The notes under the pieces were generated by a model. That model ran no database searches and was not told the DNA's origin. It saw nothing but the letters and a program-made list of their open reading frames with translations. Positions 22,451-34,454 of a DNA stretch of 64,000 nucleotides are shown in pieces (positions within the stretch are counted from its first letter, which is position 1; each line of letters opens with the position of its first letter). Origin of the DNA: Utricularia gibba (Eukaryota; Streptophyta; Magnoliopsida; Lamiales; Lentibulariaceae); assembly GCA_002189035.1 (NCBI GenBank), contig NEEC01000011.1, forward strand, positions 372,001-436,000, given 5' to 3'. The translations under genes were made by a program, and so were the position numbers.

Positions 22451-22870
22451 GGCGGCCGTATGGCGCAGTTTGAAAAGCGGCCGCATCATAGCAAAACAGA
22501 CGACGATCATCTGAAAAGTAAGGATATAGTACAAGTACAAAAAGCAACTGGCACCCGCAGAATTGAGGATTCGCTCAAATCGGCTTCCGCTATAAATAAA
22601 AGAAATTATAATGGAAAAGGGCTTGGACTCTAAGCCTCCCAGCTTGTACCTTACTCCACCACCTCCGTCTAATAAGGAATTTTTCTGGCGAGCTCCATGG
22701 TTTTTTCGATCTTATGGCGGCTTTCCACTAAAAACCTTTGCCTGCCTTTCTTTCTTTAGATCACACTAAACAAATCGCAAAAAAAAGCATAACAAGGCAC
22801 CATATTTCTGGTCGCATTTGTAACCCAAAAATCGGCCTCACCTCGGACTCCGATTTCGAGACATAACAAA
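22451..22870 (-). mobile_element. Displaced 5' flank of the gypsy-type transposon
   Basis: Right of LTR copy C the sequence stays richer in GC and resembles the transposon flank on the other side (for example 'ccgatttc' and 'aatcggc' phrases). It begins with an imperfect palindrome around GCGGCCG...CGGCCGC (22452-22486). In minus sense the outer edge would be TGTTATGTCTCG at 22870, a possible LTR start, but no matching 3' copy is visible. Confidence 0.4.
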
Positions 22871-25800
22871 CTAATGTAATAATATTCTTTATTTGATAAG
22901 ATTATAAAATCATCTACGTCACCGTAAGTCAAAAAAACACGTCACCGTGCCTCATTTGCGGAAGATGAATACTAAGCAATGGGGCCACAACTTTGAAAAT
23001 TGTATACCATCTTGTATTCTACGTGATCTACAACCTCCTTCTCACCCCTTTTGGACTGATAGTCAGATCCTCACTTCATATCACCCAAAATTCCACCTTA
23101 TGATAGTGCACCAATCACCTCGACATTGATTGCCATGTAGTTCCGCACTACGTCACCAGATTTATTGCCCCCATGCATGTTCCTAAAGCTATCAAGTGGC
23201 AGATACATTTACAAAAGCCCAGGGGACACAACATTCACCTTTCTCCGAGACAAATTGGATCTTACTGCTCACACTATCTCCCAGTTTGTAGGGGGTGTGA
23301 CGGAAGTTTAAGGTGATGTGGAAGAAGGAACAAGTTGCAGGTATTAACACTTGGTCCCAGGTGTGATGTTTATTTATATATGTGTAATATTTAAATTGTG
23401 TAAACCAGAGAATAATGGAGAAGAGAGAAATAGAAGATGCAAGTAATGATTCAAAAAATACTTTTTAGTCATCTCAAAATTCATTAATGTACTATAAGAA
23501 TCACAAAGCATGGAATTATGCAATTGTAAGAGAAGTTGATTGGAGAAAATTTATCTATTACTCATGGTAAGAAAAATTGGAGGAATTCACAGATTCTGAC
23601 AACAAGTGGCAAAATGTAAAAAAGTTTCAAAAAATATAAGGTAAGATATGATACTTATTTGGAGGTTTTTTCTAATTTAAAATTCAATAAAAATAATTAA
23701 ATATGAATACAGAAAATATTAAAAAAAATTATATTTTTAGAAAATCTCCAGAATATTAAACTTGAAGATGATGATAATGAGGGGATTTTAGAAATTTCAA
23801 GATCAACATTTATAAATATTGCTGATGGTGAATTTGGTAAGGAGAAGGGAAAGATCCCACTAACACTTAAAAAACTCTTGATTATAAAAGATGCAAATAG
23901 CAAGGCAAATAGTGATATGGCTTGATAGATAAATATTTTGTAATAAATTTGAATCTGTTGGCCTATATGCATAATATACCTCCACGCATATTTACAAGGT
24001 ATTCTTACAAAATTTTGAAATGTAAGCAACTGATAGAATGTAGAGTAAGTGAAAGTATTAAATACAACAATTGATTTGATTTTGCATTGAAATTTTCCAT
24101 TTCAAAAAACAATTGATACTTTTCTTGATCATAGTTTTCCAATATGCGTATTTTTCTTTGGTCATCTTTGTATCCAATATATGCCTTTTTCCTTCTACTT
24201 ATAAATCATTTTTAAGAGAAGTCATTCGTTGGATCTAACATCATCATAAGTTCCTCACGTCTCACCTTCTTAAGAGTATCATTCAAAGAGTCTAAATTAT
24301 TGTTGGTGAGGAATCCACATTGTGATTGCATGTCAAAAACGCACGACAATGGTTATGCAGATCAAAGGAGAAGCTTCTCATAGCTACTTCATTGTGCTTT
24401 CAAAAGATTTTTTGTAGTTGATTTCATAGTACCTATACTCTTCTCCTAAAAAAAGCCTTAAATAATTATAAAAAATATCTTCACATTTCGAAGGCTAGAT
24501 CACTTTTCTCTTTGAAGTTATCCTAAAAGTATTTTCATCTTGGTCACTAATTCCATAATCCCTTGCTTTAAGTCTTATAAACCATTTATAACTTTGATGG
24601 AAATCTCTTTCTACCACATCCCATGTAGAATTTGTAGCAATAAAGATTTTATCATTCAAAGTAGTCAAGATACGTGTGTCGTCTACGCAATTTACTCTAT
24701 AAGTGCATATAATGAAATTATTTCGATAATCCTATTCGAGAGAAAATTATGCTTAACACAAAATAGTATAATATATAATAAAATACAACTATATTTTATA
24801 AAAGAACTCAACATATTTTTGGACAAAAATAAACACCATCAAAATGTTATAGTCCATTTTTATCACCAAAATCCGTTGGGAGAAAATTTGGTTTTGTATA
24901 TAATTTACGTTTTGCGGTGCTCAAAATCAAAGGTCTTAAATGAACATAACAATTTATTTACTTGCCTTTTTCAGTACACTTCCTAGCTAATTACGCAAAC
25001 ATAGCCAAATAATTTTTCTCCATAGAAGAGAAGAATAAAAAATAAATACATGTATTTCGTGAATATAATATTGAATAATAAATACAGTACATACACAAAG
25101 GGACTAAATATATACTAAATCAAAACCTAACCATATGAGCATGACGATTGTCCATGCGTATCGTGTCTCTAATTAATTAGGAAATTAATAGTCATCTTTT
25201 CATGGCTTCAGTACTTAATTTACAATCAATTGTATCTTATCATTTTTCAAAAGTTTACATCATATTCATCTTAGGAGACAAAGACCATGCTTACACAATA
25301 AAAGAAACTATCAGTCACCTAAGAAGCAATAATATTGAAATAACTTAACACTCGATTTTCACATACACCACTAATTCTTGATTATTAAAAAATTAAATTT
25401 GGTTGTCGGTGTTTTTGAAAGCGTCTCTTTGCTTTTCATCCTACTCATCTAACTTCTGCGTTTGTCATATATTAATTAGGTTTTTCAACCTTTATGCTGA
25501 TAACGAGAAGATTCATCACCATTAGAATATACTACTGCAAACAAAAAAAAAACGTCCAATAAAAACAAGGCGATATAGCAATACAACTTGCTTTATTAAT
25601 ATGGTACCACTTGGATTTCATACAGCTTACAAAGTATAAGCCTCAACAAAAAACCATGAACATGTTTATGGATGTAAAGTCATCAACTAACTTTTTTTAA
25701 AAAAAACTAATAAAAATAGGATTAGAGTTAAGAACTCCAGAGTCAGTATAATTATCTATCAAAATAACATAATATGCATCTATTTGATTCTCATCCGAAC

Positions 25801-26340
25801 TCATGTTTTATAGTATACTTCCTCTAAATCTTTATTATACACAGATTTGAAACACTCTTTTCCATATTTCACATAAAAAAATGTAATGTAATTACAACTA
25901 ACCATGAAAAAAATGGAATTAAGTACAGCATAAGAATGAATTACACGCCTTTGAGTTTCTAGTTATATTGTATATATACCTAATCATTAAGTCTATCATG
26001 AATTTGATCAAATACTTTCAAGTTACGTTTACTACCTAAAGTTGAAATTGTTTGCTCGAGGAATTTGATTACTAATGTCTTCAATGCGGTGTACTTCCAC
26101 CAAAATATTTTCAACAGTCATTTATCAAATCAAAATTCATTAGAAAACCACAAAACTGTAAAACATATATATTGTTGTAGTGAGAAAAATTCTTTCTCAC
26201 AAACAGTCAAAAAATCTGGTCATTTTTTATGTACTTGTGGGCATTTATCGTGAGAAATAGAAAAACACAAGAGATGGTAACTTGAAAAATATGAAAAACC
26301 TCACACTAAATTAAAAATATCACAAAAAGCAAAGGAAGGA
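22871..26340. other. AT-rich intergenic region, possible transposon relics
   Basis: No supported gene. ORFs at 23697-24029 (-) and 24540-24986 (+) have AT-driven composition and no recognisable motifs. On the minus strand around 24650-24520 the phrase WDVVERDFHQSYKWFI hints at an old transposon protein but does not place it in a family. The rest is low-complexity A/T sequence. Confidence 0.45.
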
Positions 26341-27321
26341 TAATTGAAGGCTTCCTTCATGGTCGAAAATACAAGTTCGCTGATGACAAGTTCCTGCAAA
26401 GAGAAAGAGTACGGAAGAAGTAAGTTAGAGTATTCCAGTATTCAATTTTTTTTGTCCGGATGTCTCTCCTCCTTTTATCCTCATTGGAGGTATAGGTGTG
26501 CTTGGACATTTTTTTGGTCTGCTATGAGATGCCTTTTGACATTTTCTCGAAATGTCAACCTTTCTACTGCACCTCCTTCTTTGGATGATTTCTTGATAAA
26601 GAAATATTTTCAACTGATTTGGTGAGTGTAAGGAAGAAGGAGAAAAATCCAAAAGCGGAATAAAGTAACTCACTTTCAGGCTGACATGATGAGGCTTCCT
26701 GTCATCCAGTGTTTCTCTAGGTGCTGTGGAGGGTGTTTCATCACGTATCGTGGGTGTGCACGCTACATGGGATTCGTGATGGAGTGATTCTCATCAGTAG
26801 ACTTCATTCTAGTGCACTTATTAGGCATGGTTTTCACCACCCTCTGTAGGCATTTTTCCTTCGCTACTAATGATCCTATCAAACTTGGCTTCTTGTGGTT
26901 TATCCTCATCGTAGGTATAGCCGATTTTGTGCAGGAAGTGTCGCCGGCAATGAGATTCTGCCGACTCACAACTGTCAATCTGTTTCATCGGAGTCCTTTA
27001 AAACCAAAATGATGTATTCTATGAAAGAAATGTGAGAAGCATTTACAGCGATATGCGGTTAGCCTCAAGACACACAACCCAGAAGTAGACTTTTTGGAAT
27101 GACTACTACATACTAAGAAGAGAGATTGCACTGTGGCCTACTGGGGTGGAGTTCCAGGAATTCTACAAATAGCACACTACTACTTCTATCATTTAGAGTG
27201 GAGGAGGGAATTCATCATTCCCATCTACACAGTTTGTTTTCACCTTGATGTTCAAAGACAGTACAAACGAGGATCCCAACCATACCTTGTAATTCAGATG
27301 GAGAGGCACACCATCTAAATA
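26341..27321. other. GIF 3' flank
   Basis: Downstream of the GIF stop codon; part of it is probably its 3' untranslated region. Two segments, near 26469-26500 and 26893-26925, share the phrase TTTATCCTCAT followed by GGAGGTATAG or CGTAGGTATAG, a weak internal duplication. ORFs on both strands are short and lack known motifs. Confidence 0.35.
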
Positions 27322-28378
27322 TCACTCCGGCCCATCTGATCCTTTGGAGACTGAATGCCCATGACCATTTCCTGAACCAGGCTCCAGATGATGGCTTCCT
27401 CGCATGCCCATCAAAGTGGCTGCGTTTCCAAGTCCGTGCTGCATAGAAGGATGTAAACCATTGTTACCAGGACCTCCTACACCGAACTCCCCTTGCAATT
27501 TTTGCTGCTGTTGAAGCTGGAGGAAATGATTCTGCTGTTCCTGAGACCTGAGAGCATTGACCTGAAACGGCAGCTTAGACACCGCAGCACCAGTCTGCTG
27601 CAGCAACTTTGGACTCTGGAAGTGTACCATATTGGGATTTCCTTGTGCAACAACTGAATTAGCTGGTGTCTGAAAAAAATGTTTGCTGTTAGCAGCGAGA
27701 AAAGTTATGTCAACATTCCTTTTGGATAGGAATCACCTGTGAAGGCACTGAGGACTCTTGTGGCTGTGCATCAGCGATTGCAGCTAAATACATCAAATTT
27801 CTCTGAAGGATGGCCTGATATCTGGAACATTCAATAATCGCCAACATTTGAACCAAACAATCATTCCAGTGAACTGGAAACAAAACATCTAAATTTAACA
27901 AAAAGCTCACTGTGCACATTCAGCCACTTTTCCCATTTTTTGGCACTCTAAAATAGCCAGGATCAAGTTTTTATTCTCATCCAGGTGCTGCACCAAAATG
28001 ATCAACATCACAATCTGCCTTGTCGTTTAAGAAAGAGGTTCAAACGAATCCATATACTCAATCGAAATGCAACAAACCGCGAAACACGAAAATTGTCGAC
28101 CGACAAATCGAATATCAAACAGGGATGAGAAAAAAGATACAGCTCCAATCATCCAACATCTTAACAAACCAGCATCAAATATGTGAGCTTAGAAATTGTT
28201 CCAGAAGCCCAAGCTTCGTTCTCCTTTACAAGAGCTTCAACGAGCACACAAAAGCATAAGTAATTTCGCAGAAAGCAGTCTTTTTGCGAGCACTGACTAC
28301 CTTCTGAATCTGCTCGGTGGAGACGAGGCTGAGCGGCGATGGAGAAGCTGAACTCATCGCCTCCGCCGCTTGCTGCAT
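27322..28378 (-). CDS. GIF: GRF-interacting factor (SSXT/SNH transcription coactivator)
   Basis: Plant coactivator of the SYT/SSXT family, which binds Growth-Regulating Factors through its SNH domain and recruits chromatin remodellers to promote cell proliferation in leaves and flowers. Four exons, all phases closing: 28301-28378, 27911-27987, 27737-27821, 27322-27669, giving 195 residues. Residues 1-26 (MQQAAEAMSSASPSPLSL, then STEQIQK) lead into the SNH domain, residues about 22-75: HLDENKNLILAILECQ, GKVAECAQYQA, LQRNLMYLAAIADAQP. The rest is Q-rich (FLQLQQQQKLQ) and then G, H and S-rich (GMRGSHHLEPGSGNGHGH), as usual in GIF proteins. The N-terminal head is unlike the MQQHLMQMQ start of GIF1/AN3, so it is more GIF2/GIF3-like; I do not assign a paralogue. 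Confidence 0.93.
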
Positions 28379-28609
28379 TTTCTCTTCCCAGTTTTACCTC
28401 CTAATTTTCATATTTTTACCTGATTTTTACACTTTAAATAGTAAATATGCCATTGAAAAAAAAAGTCTAAAATAGAAAATACACGCAAAATTAGGGAAGC
28501 ACAAGGTCGGCCCAATAACGACATTGGGAGTGGTAGCCACTTTTATTTTTCAATTCCAATTCGAATACTTCACAACTTCGAAAACAGATTAGGTTAAATA
28601 TATATTACA
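28379..28609 (-). promoter_or_regulatory. GIF upstream region
   Basis: Sequence before the GIF start codon. Pyrimidine-rich leader sequence adjoins the ATG on the coding strand. No TATA box stands out, and a decayed LTR begins only about 230 bases upstream. Confidence 0.3.
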
Positions 28610-29740
28610 AACAATATTCGATTGAACTATTTTCTTTAGATGATTAAGGTTCTATAATAATAAATACAATAATAACAAAGAAAACATTATAAAAAATAAA
28701 ATTAAATATAAAAAAATATAGTAAAACAATCATACGTCTTAAAACTTACACAACCAAAACTTCACAAAAGATCTGTAGTCGCAACTACCTACACATGAAT
28801 GTTTAATTTTAATATAAAAATAAATACAAAAATAAAAAAAGATAAAAAGAAAAATGGTCATATACATCTATTTTAAAGAATAGAATATTTATAAAAAAGC
28901 ATATCTAAGTATTATGTTGAACTTGTGGATTTAGATAAGATATTTTATTCTAATTTTTTTATCTAAATCTTCTGATATTATCTTTAAATATTTATCTCAT
29001 TCATGAATCTTGTACTAAATTATCATATTTTAATCTATTGTGGGACCTTTGAGTGGAAATGAGGTATTCAAATGTACTTTATGATTTTTTTTTTGCAAAA
29101 TAGATGAGGTTTAAAAAAAGTTTGTGAAATATATGATATTTTAATTTTAATTTATAAAACAGATTAAATTTGATATATTTATTATAATATATTTTAATTA
29201 ATTTCATAACATTATTTTAGTCTAATTTAAATTTTTAAGGAATTAATATATTTATTATAATATTTTAATAATGCATTTTGTATTATTTGATTTTATTTTA
29301 TTAATCATGTACGATTATATAAATAAAAATAAAGCCATCCTTATAACGAAGAAATATTTAAATAAAAAAATTAAATTAATAAATGAAGTTATTTTACAAA
29401 TTAAAATAATCTATGTAGTAAAACATCAAATTAGGCATATGTAATATTAAAAAATATATTTTTTTTACATTATTATTTATTTATAAAACATTAAATATAT
29501 TAAATAAATTATTTTCTAAAATTCAAAATATATAAAATCAAACATTATCTATTCAATCAATCTTTTCTCAATCTCATCTATTTTAAAAATGAAGATAGAT
29601 AAATGTATTTAAATAACCTACGGACTCATAATGTTTTTAAATTGATTCGAAAATATTCTAAAAATATATTTTTCTTCAAAAATGTCAGATTAGTGTAAAG
29701 TATGCAAAATCACTTATCATAATATTATTGAAAGTTATGA
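28610..29740 (-). mobile_element. Decayed LTR of family 1, copy 2, with nested insert
   Basis: Matches the LTR at 1684-2789 in two blocks. 28690-29035 corresponds to about 2190-2520 (shared phrases TAGTAAAACA, ATGGTCA, TTTATC). 29630-29740 corresponds to about 2580-2760 (AAATTGATTC, TCAGATTAGTGTAAAG). About 590 bases between the blocks are a separate insertion. Most differences are C to T or G to A, the pattern left by methylated cytosine loss. It lies between GIF and HP30 and may contribute to their upstream regions. Confidence 0.6.
29041..29627. mobile_element. MITE-like insert inside LTR copy 2
   Basis: The left edge reads GAGTGGAAATGAGGTATTCAAAT and the right edge, reverse-complemented, GAGTCCGTAGGTTATTTAAAT: degenerate terminal inverted repeats of about 25 bases. 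The body is very AT-rich and codes for nothing. Size and structure suit a non-autonomous DNA transposon; the superfamily is not determined. Confidence 0.4.
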
Positions 29741-29937
29741 AAGTTAAAAATTTCAAGTGTAAACACATTTAAAATTCACTGATTTAAAGAATTGTTCCAA
29801 ATAATAAATAATAATTGGGGTAAAATGCTCTACTCTTATAAGGAATGACGGCTTTTAATATTTTGTTATCCTTTTCTCGGCACATTTGGCCTCCGCCCTT
29901 GATTCTGCCGTGAAGGCCGACGTTTTCAGTTTCCAAT
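29741..29937 (+). promoter_or_regulatory. HP30 upstream region
   Basis: Under 200 bases between the decayed LTR and the HP30 ATG at 29938. The composition rises in GC after about 29880, which marks the likely 5' leader. A TTTAATATTTTG stretch at about 29852 is the only TATA-like sequence. Confidence 0.3.
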
Positions 29938-31333
29938 ATGGGGGAATCCAACCAAGCCGTCGTTGCGGCTCCAGTTTCTGAACAATCCGGGGGTGTTTTC
30001 GGCCAACAGGATAAGAATCCGATTACGTTTGTGCAGGCTAAGTTGAAGGAATTGGAGAGCAGTTTCAGGGTATGGCTCTCAAAACAGTCTTGGCCTGTTG
30101 AGGCGGCGGTCGTCACAGCAACAAGCAGTCTTCAAGGCGCTGCGATTGGCGGTTTAATGGGAACCCTCACGGGTGACATGAATTCCATGCTGACACCGCC
30201 GCCAAACGCTGCGGGTCTCAACCCGGATGCCGTTGCCTCTCTTCAACAAGCCAAGGTCTGCTTCTTTGTCTGCGCAATGATTGATTTTTTGGAGAGTTTT
30301 TGCGTATCCCTGAGGCTCTTGTCTGCCGGTGAATAGGCTCTTGCTGGAGGGCCTTTGATTCAAGCTCGTAACTTTGCTGTGATGACTGGGACTAATGCTG
30401 GCATTTCATGTGTCTTGAAGAGATTCAGAGGCAAGGAGGATGTTCAATCCAGGTTTGGCAGAGTTTAAAGCTGATTTTGAAGCATAAGTTTTTACAAATT
30501 TATCATCGTTCACGAATATCAGGATAGGAGCTTTTATTCCATAGAGCGTGGCATTATCAGTTTTTATACCACGCCTCAATAAATCATTTGTAAGTTGCCA
30601 TAAAAACTTGTAGGTGAAGGCGAAGTCCCTCCTTGTGCTTAACCAATTTGTTTCAATCATTATCCTTTTGGGGTTCTTACATACATGATTCCAGACTCCA
30701 GTTCACTCCAAATGTTTTTCGGCTTCATGTTTTCCAGCATGGCTGCAGCTTTTGGATCAGGCGCCATGTTTTCGTTGGTCAGTGGTATGGGAGGACCAAA
30801 TGTTGCACTCAACGCTGCTACTTCTGGCCTGTTTTTTGCAATTGTTCAAGGTGGTATTTACCAGGTTGGTGATACCACCACACACACATTTCCTAATGTT
30901 GATATCCGCCACCTCACTGAGCTTTTCATAATCGTTTATTGTTGGTGGATGGTGCAGTTGGGTCAGAAGTTCTCACAGCCACCCATCGAAGACGTGCACT
31001 ATGCAAAAACTAGAACAATGCTGAGCAGCCTCGGTTTGCAAAAGTACGAGAAGAACTTCAAAAAGGGCTTGCTCAATGACACTACTTTGCCTCTGCTAAC
31101 GGATAGGTAATGCCTCTTGCTAAATTTTACACACCACCATGGAATCCGTGAAAGGATGTCGCCGTCTAACTCGTGCTCAGTGCTCTGAGAGATGTCAACA
31201 TACCTCCTGGACCAAGACTTATCATTCTGGACCGCATTGGAAGGTAAACATGCTGTCTTGTTTCCACATGCTGGGAGCATATAATTGTTTTGGCATGGGT
31301 TGTTGCAGGGACAGCAGCCTCAATGGACGTTAG
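29938..31333 (+). CDS. HP30: Chloroplast inner envelope translocase, HP30/Tim17-22 family
   Basis: Member of the PRAT (Tim17/Tim22/Tim23) family, matching Arabidopsis HP30-1/HP30-2, which act in import of transit-peptide-less proteins through the plastid inner envelope. Six exons with closed phases: 29938-30255, 30337-30452, 30738-30864, 30958-31106, 31181-31243, 31309-31333; 265 residues. Residues about 50-185 hold the four weakly hydrophobic PRAT segments, including SSLQGAAIGGLMGTL, GGPLIQARNFAVMTGTNAG, AAAFGSGAMFSLVSG and LNAATSGLFFAIVQGG. The C-terminal part (TMLSSLGLQKYEKNFKKGLL, then LPLLTDRSALRDVNIPPGPR, with the junction residue depending on the splice) is the SAM domain typical of the HP30 pair. 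Exons 5 and 6 are very short, the last coding only RDSSLNGR in part. Confidence 0.92.
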
Positions 31334-32719
31334 AAGGAACCTGAAGGATTAACCGAGAGAGGAGATCCGATGCACAGAAGGTCTCTGCATCAGTTTATGT
31401 TTACTGATAGAGTCGAGTGTCTTTCCATCCGTGACGCTGCATCAAACATCACATTCATTTTTTCCATAAAGTGGTTTCTTTTGCTTCTCCATTTTTATGG
31501 TACGAGCTGTGCTTTTTGATACCCGGGACGATTGGAATGGTAATCAGAAGGGAGTTACATGTTCATTCAGGGTTCAACTGACCCAACCATGATGAAAAAT
31601 GAATCTATGATTTATTTATGTTTTAAATATGTATATATTATTTGTTTGACAGTCATTTTTTTAATATATATATAATTTATGAAGCATTTACACAATTTTT
31701 TAAACTACGCTGTTCATAAACTTTTATCTTTTTTTCAATCAAATGTATCTAAACATTTATATTTATTTTAAATATATATGTGTTTATTTATCCATATAGC
31801 TAAACCCTTGATTATCTTCACATCCGGATATCCAAGTTCCCAATCAAATTTCTATGGATTTGCATATGTTGGTTCGTTTTTATGAAAAAGAAGGAAAATT
31901 GAAGATGTTTATGTTTATATCATAAAATATAATCGGAAAACTATGCAACGAAGTTCATAAGTATTTGTGAGAGTGGCATGGGACTAAATCCCTAAAAAGC
32001 TCTATAGAAAAACTTGACATCCTTGTTTGAAAAAATGCAGAGGTATGAGGTTGGAAGTTGAAGATCATGGCTTTCTCCTTCATTCACTCATGATTTTTTC
32101 CTTGTTCGTAGACTACCAGTGTTATCATACATATGACACCACCATATGACACTTTTAAAATGAGGAACTATTTGATGTGCATTGCAATATTCCTATGCTT
32201 CAAGGAATGGAAACATTTTTAGGGTTCATTTCATTTGTAGTTTTACATGAGTTTCAAGTTGACTTAAAATTTGTTCTATCATTTGATTTTTGGGTTTTGA
32301 GTTGAAATGACTTGATGTTGATACATCAAGTTGGAATCCACCTCTCTAGGGGTTTGGATAAATTGAGAGGAGGAAATTGATTCATCTAAACCTAACCTCT
32401 ACATTCTTATTCTACCCTTTGGTAAGCACTCAAGTTGAAGCAGATGCTTGATGGTGGTTGATTCATGAGGATGCAAGCTACATAAAGTAGGGAGATGTTG
32501 TCATGTTCGACTCTCGAAGTATGCATTCACCTTCTTTTATTCTTTGGTATAGATCTTCAAATTCAAGTTGGATAAAGCGGTATTAGACATTTTTTATACA
32601 GAAGTATAATTTGATGTTTTTGTTTGATAGCTTCTAAGAAAAATTTCAAAGAACTGAATGATTTGTAAAAGTATTCTCCAATTCCCCACATGCCAATTTG
32701 GGTGATTGGGAAGGATGAT
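31334..32719. other. HP30 3' flank and AT-rich spacer
   Basis: Begins with the HP30 3' untranslated region and turns AT-rich after about 31600. A small palindrome, ACTTGATGTTGATACATCAAGT-like, lies at 32310-32331. No gene is visible. Confidence 0.4.
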
Positions 32720-34035
32720 TGATAAACGAAAACTTTGATGTTGTTGCAATAAAATCAAATTCTGTATCAAATAACTTTGTAAGCTTTAATTTTCATAAAA
32801 TATAAATTAAACACAAGATATATAGTAAAATTTCAAGGTCGTTCACAAGGATCAAGAGCTTCTTGTGTGTTTTAGTAGATACAAGTTCATAAAATACGTA
32901 GTACTCTTAGTCCAAGGTCAAACTAAGAGCAGTAGATAAGTTCAATAAGTAAAATCAAATCACAACATAGAAATTAACAAATATTGGTTCTAAGCACAAA
33001 GTAATACTAAGATGTCTCAAGATGGTATAGCTGATGTGTTACTAAAGTTTGTAATTTAATCTACAATATTTCTATACTCATCTGCGAAATATATAGAACT
33101 AGATCTACCTACCTCTAGTGGTTCTACCTAAGACTAGCACCTATTATCTTCACCTTGATTTATTGGTCTATCTCTAAATCAACCATCTAAATTGCGAAGC
33201 TATTCATTTCCTCCATTAGGTTTATCCGAGGAATGATAAAAATGAAAGTTAAGACACATTAATCAATTCTCTTATCAACCCTAGCCCCACATCACCATTA
33301 TACACCTTAAGTCATTCCTAAGTTTAACTATACATGTGTGGAAAATAAAGTATGATGTCATTAAGATAAAGTGGTGAAAAAATCAGAAACATTGTGAGAA
33401 AGTTAGTCATATAAACTAAAAATATTTAGCAAACAAAAATAAAGTAAAAATAGTTCTAATTCCCATTTGGTATTGTTCACAATCCAGAACAATAGCGTTG
33501 AACTGAGTCATGGTGATGTACTTTAAGTTGGAGAGTCTTCGTCATGAAAATCTCCTTCTTTTTTTTGGTTCGTCATTTTTTTGTTGAAGGAGCTCTACCT
33601 CTCTGCTCTTCATTCAAGCTCCCCGCCCCCCCCCCCTCCCCCACCCCTTCTCTTTCCTTCAAAATATCTTATCCTTTCATTTTCTAAAATAAGTACGGTT
33701 TCCTGAAAAGCATATTATTCCTATCTCAAACCCACAGTATGCTATCACAAAAGTGCACTCATTGTCTTCTTTTTTATGATGCTCCTCTTGCTACATGACT
33801 GCTACACGAAATCTTTGTTTTCTTCCCAAATTTGTAGAACTTGCTACTAGTTTCACAATTGGGTTAGAACATGGAGTGGGCTAAATCCAAGATTTAAAAC
33901 CATAAAATAAACACACAAAAATCATGTATTTCCTAAATTTTTATAGAATAATTAAAACCATAAAATAAACACCAAAATATGATTAAAAGATTATAATTTA
34001 CATAGCATAAAAATAGAAAAATTTGTATGCTATCA
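32720..34035 (-). mobile_element. LTR, family 2, copy D; probable 3' LTR of the Athila-like element
   Basis: In minus sense starts TGATAGCATACAAATTTTTC and ends TTCGTTTATCA, 1316 bp, matching copies A, B and C. Just upstream in element sense (34036-34075) is ACTTGGGGACAAG, a phrase that commonly precedes the 3' LTR of plant Athila/Tat elements. The same strand carries integrase and an env-like ORF at 36378-40560, so D is best read as the 3' LTR of that element, which would assign the solo LTR family to an Athila-like retrotransposon. A C-run (11 C) at 33626-33636 corresponds to the G tract of copy B. No target duplication is seen at its outer edge, as expected if the 5' half is lost. Confidence 0.65.
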
Positions 34036-34454
34036 CATTATACTACAACGATTCTAGACTTGTCCCCAAGTCTTACCTAAGACTAACAGAGACTAACTTC
34101 CTCTACGTTATTGATGAACATAAACAACTTGGTATAATTTCCGATGCCTGAGCCATAGAAGTGATAGTGTGCATGTCAGGTTATCACTCAAATGTGCATG
34201 GACAGATTCCTCTTGAAGAGTGCATTCAAATATTTTCTTATCAAGTTGATTCATCCAAAATCACTTAGTAATAAGGTTTCCAACCTATTTTTTTTCTTCT
34301 TTTTCTCTCTTTTTTTTGCGGTAATGAAGGGGTAGCTTGTTCTAGACTAATCTGAGCATAATGTCATGGTCTTTTCTTTAAAAGAGTGTTGATCAAATGC
34401 TCACACCTTATAATACCAGACCTCCTCCTACTCCTCCGGATTAGTCTATCCCTA
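34036..34454 (-). other. Internal 3' non-coding part of the Athila-like element, left piece
   Basis: Sequence between the 3' LTR and a later solo LTR insertion; continues at 35899. It has no ORF. The GGGGACAAG phrase next to the LTR is the only recognised landmark. Confidence 0.4.

Noticed and set aside
22451-22490. Possible primer-binding site after LTR copy C (TGGCGCAG)
   Set aside because: It matches tRNA-Asp only over TGGCGC, lies ten bases off the LTR edge and is followed by no retroelement genes.
24540-24986. A 148-codon ORF in the AT-rich spacer
   Set aside because: Its composition follows the AT bias (Ile, Asn, Lys, Tyr) and no motif, intron or neighbour supports it.
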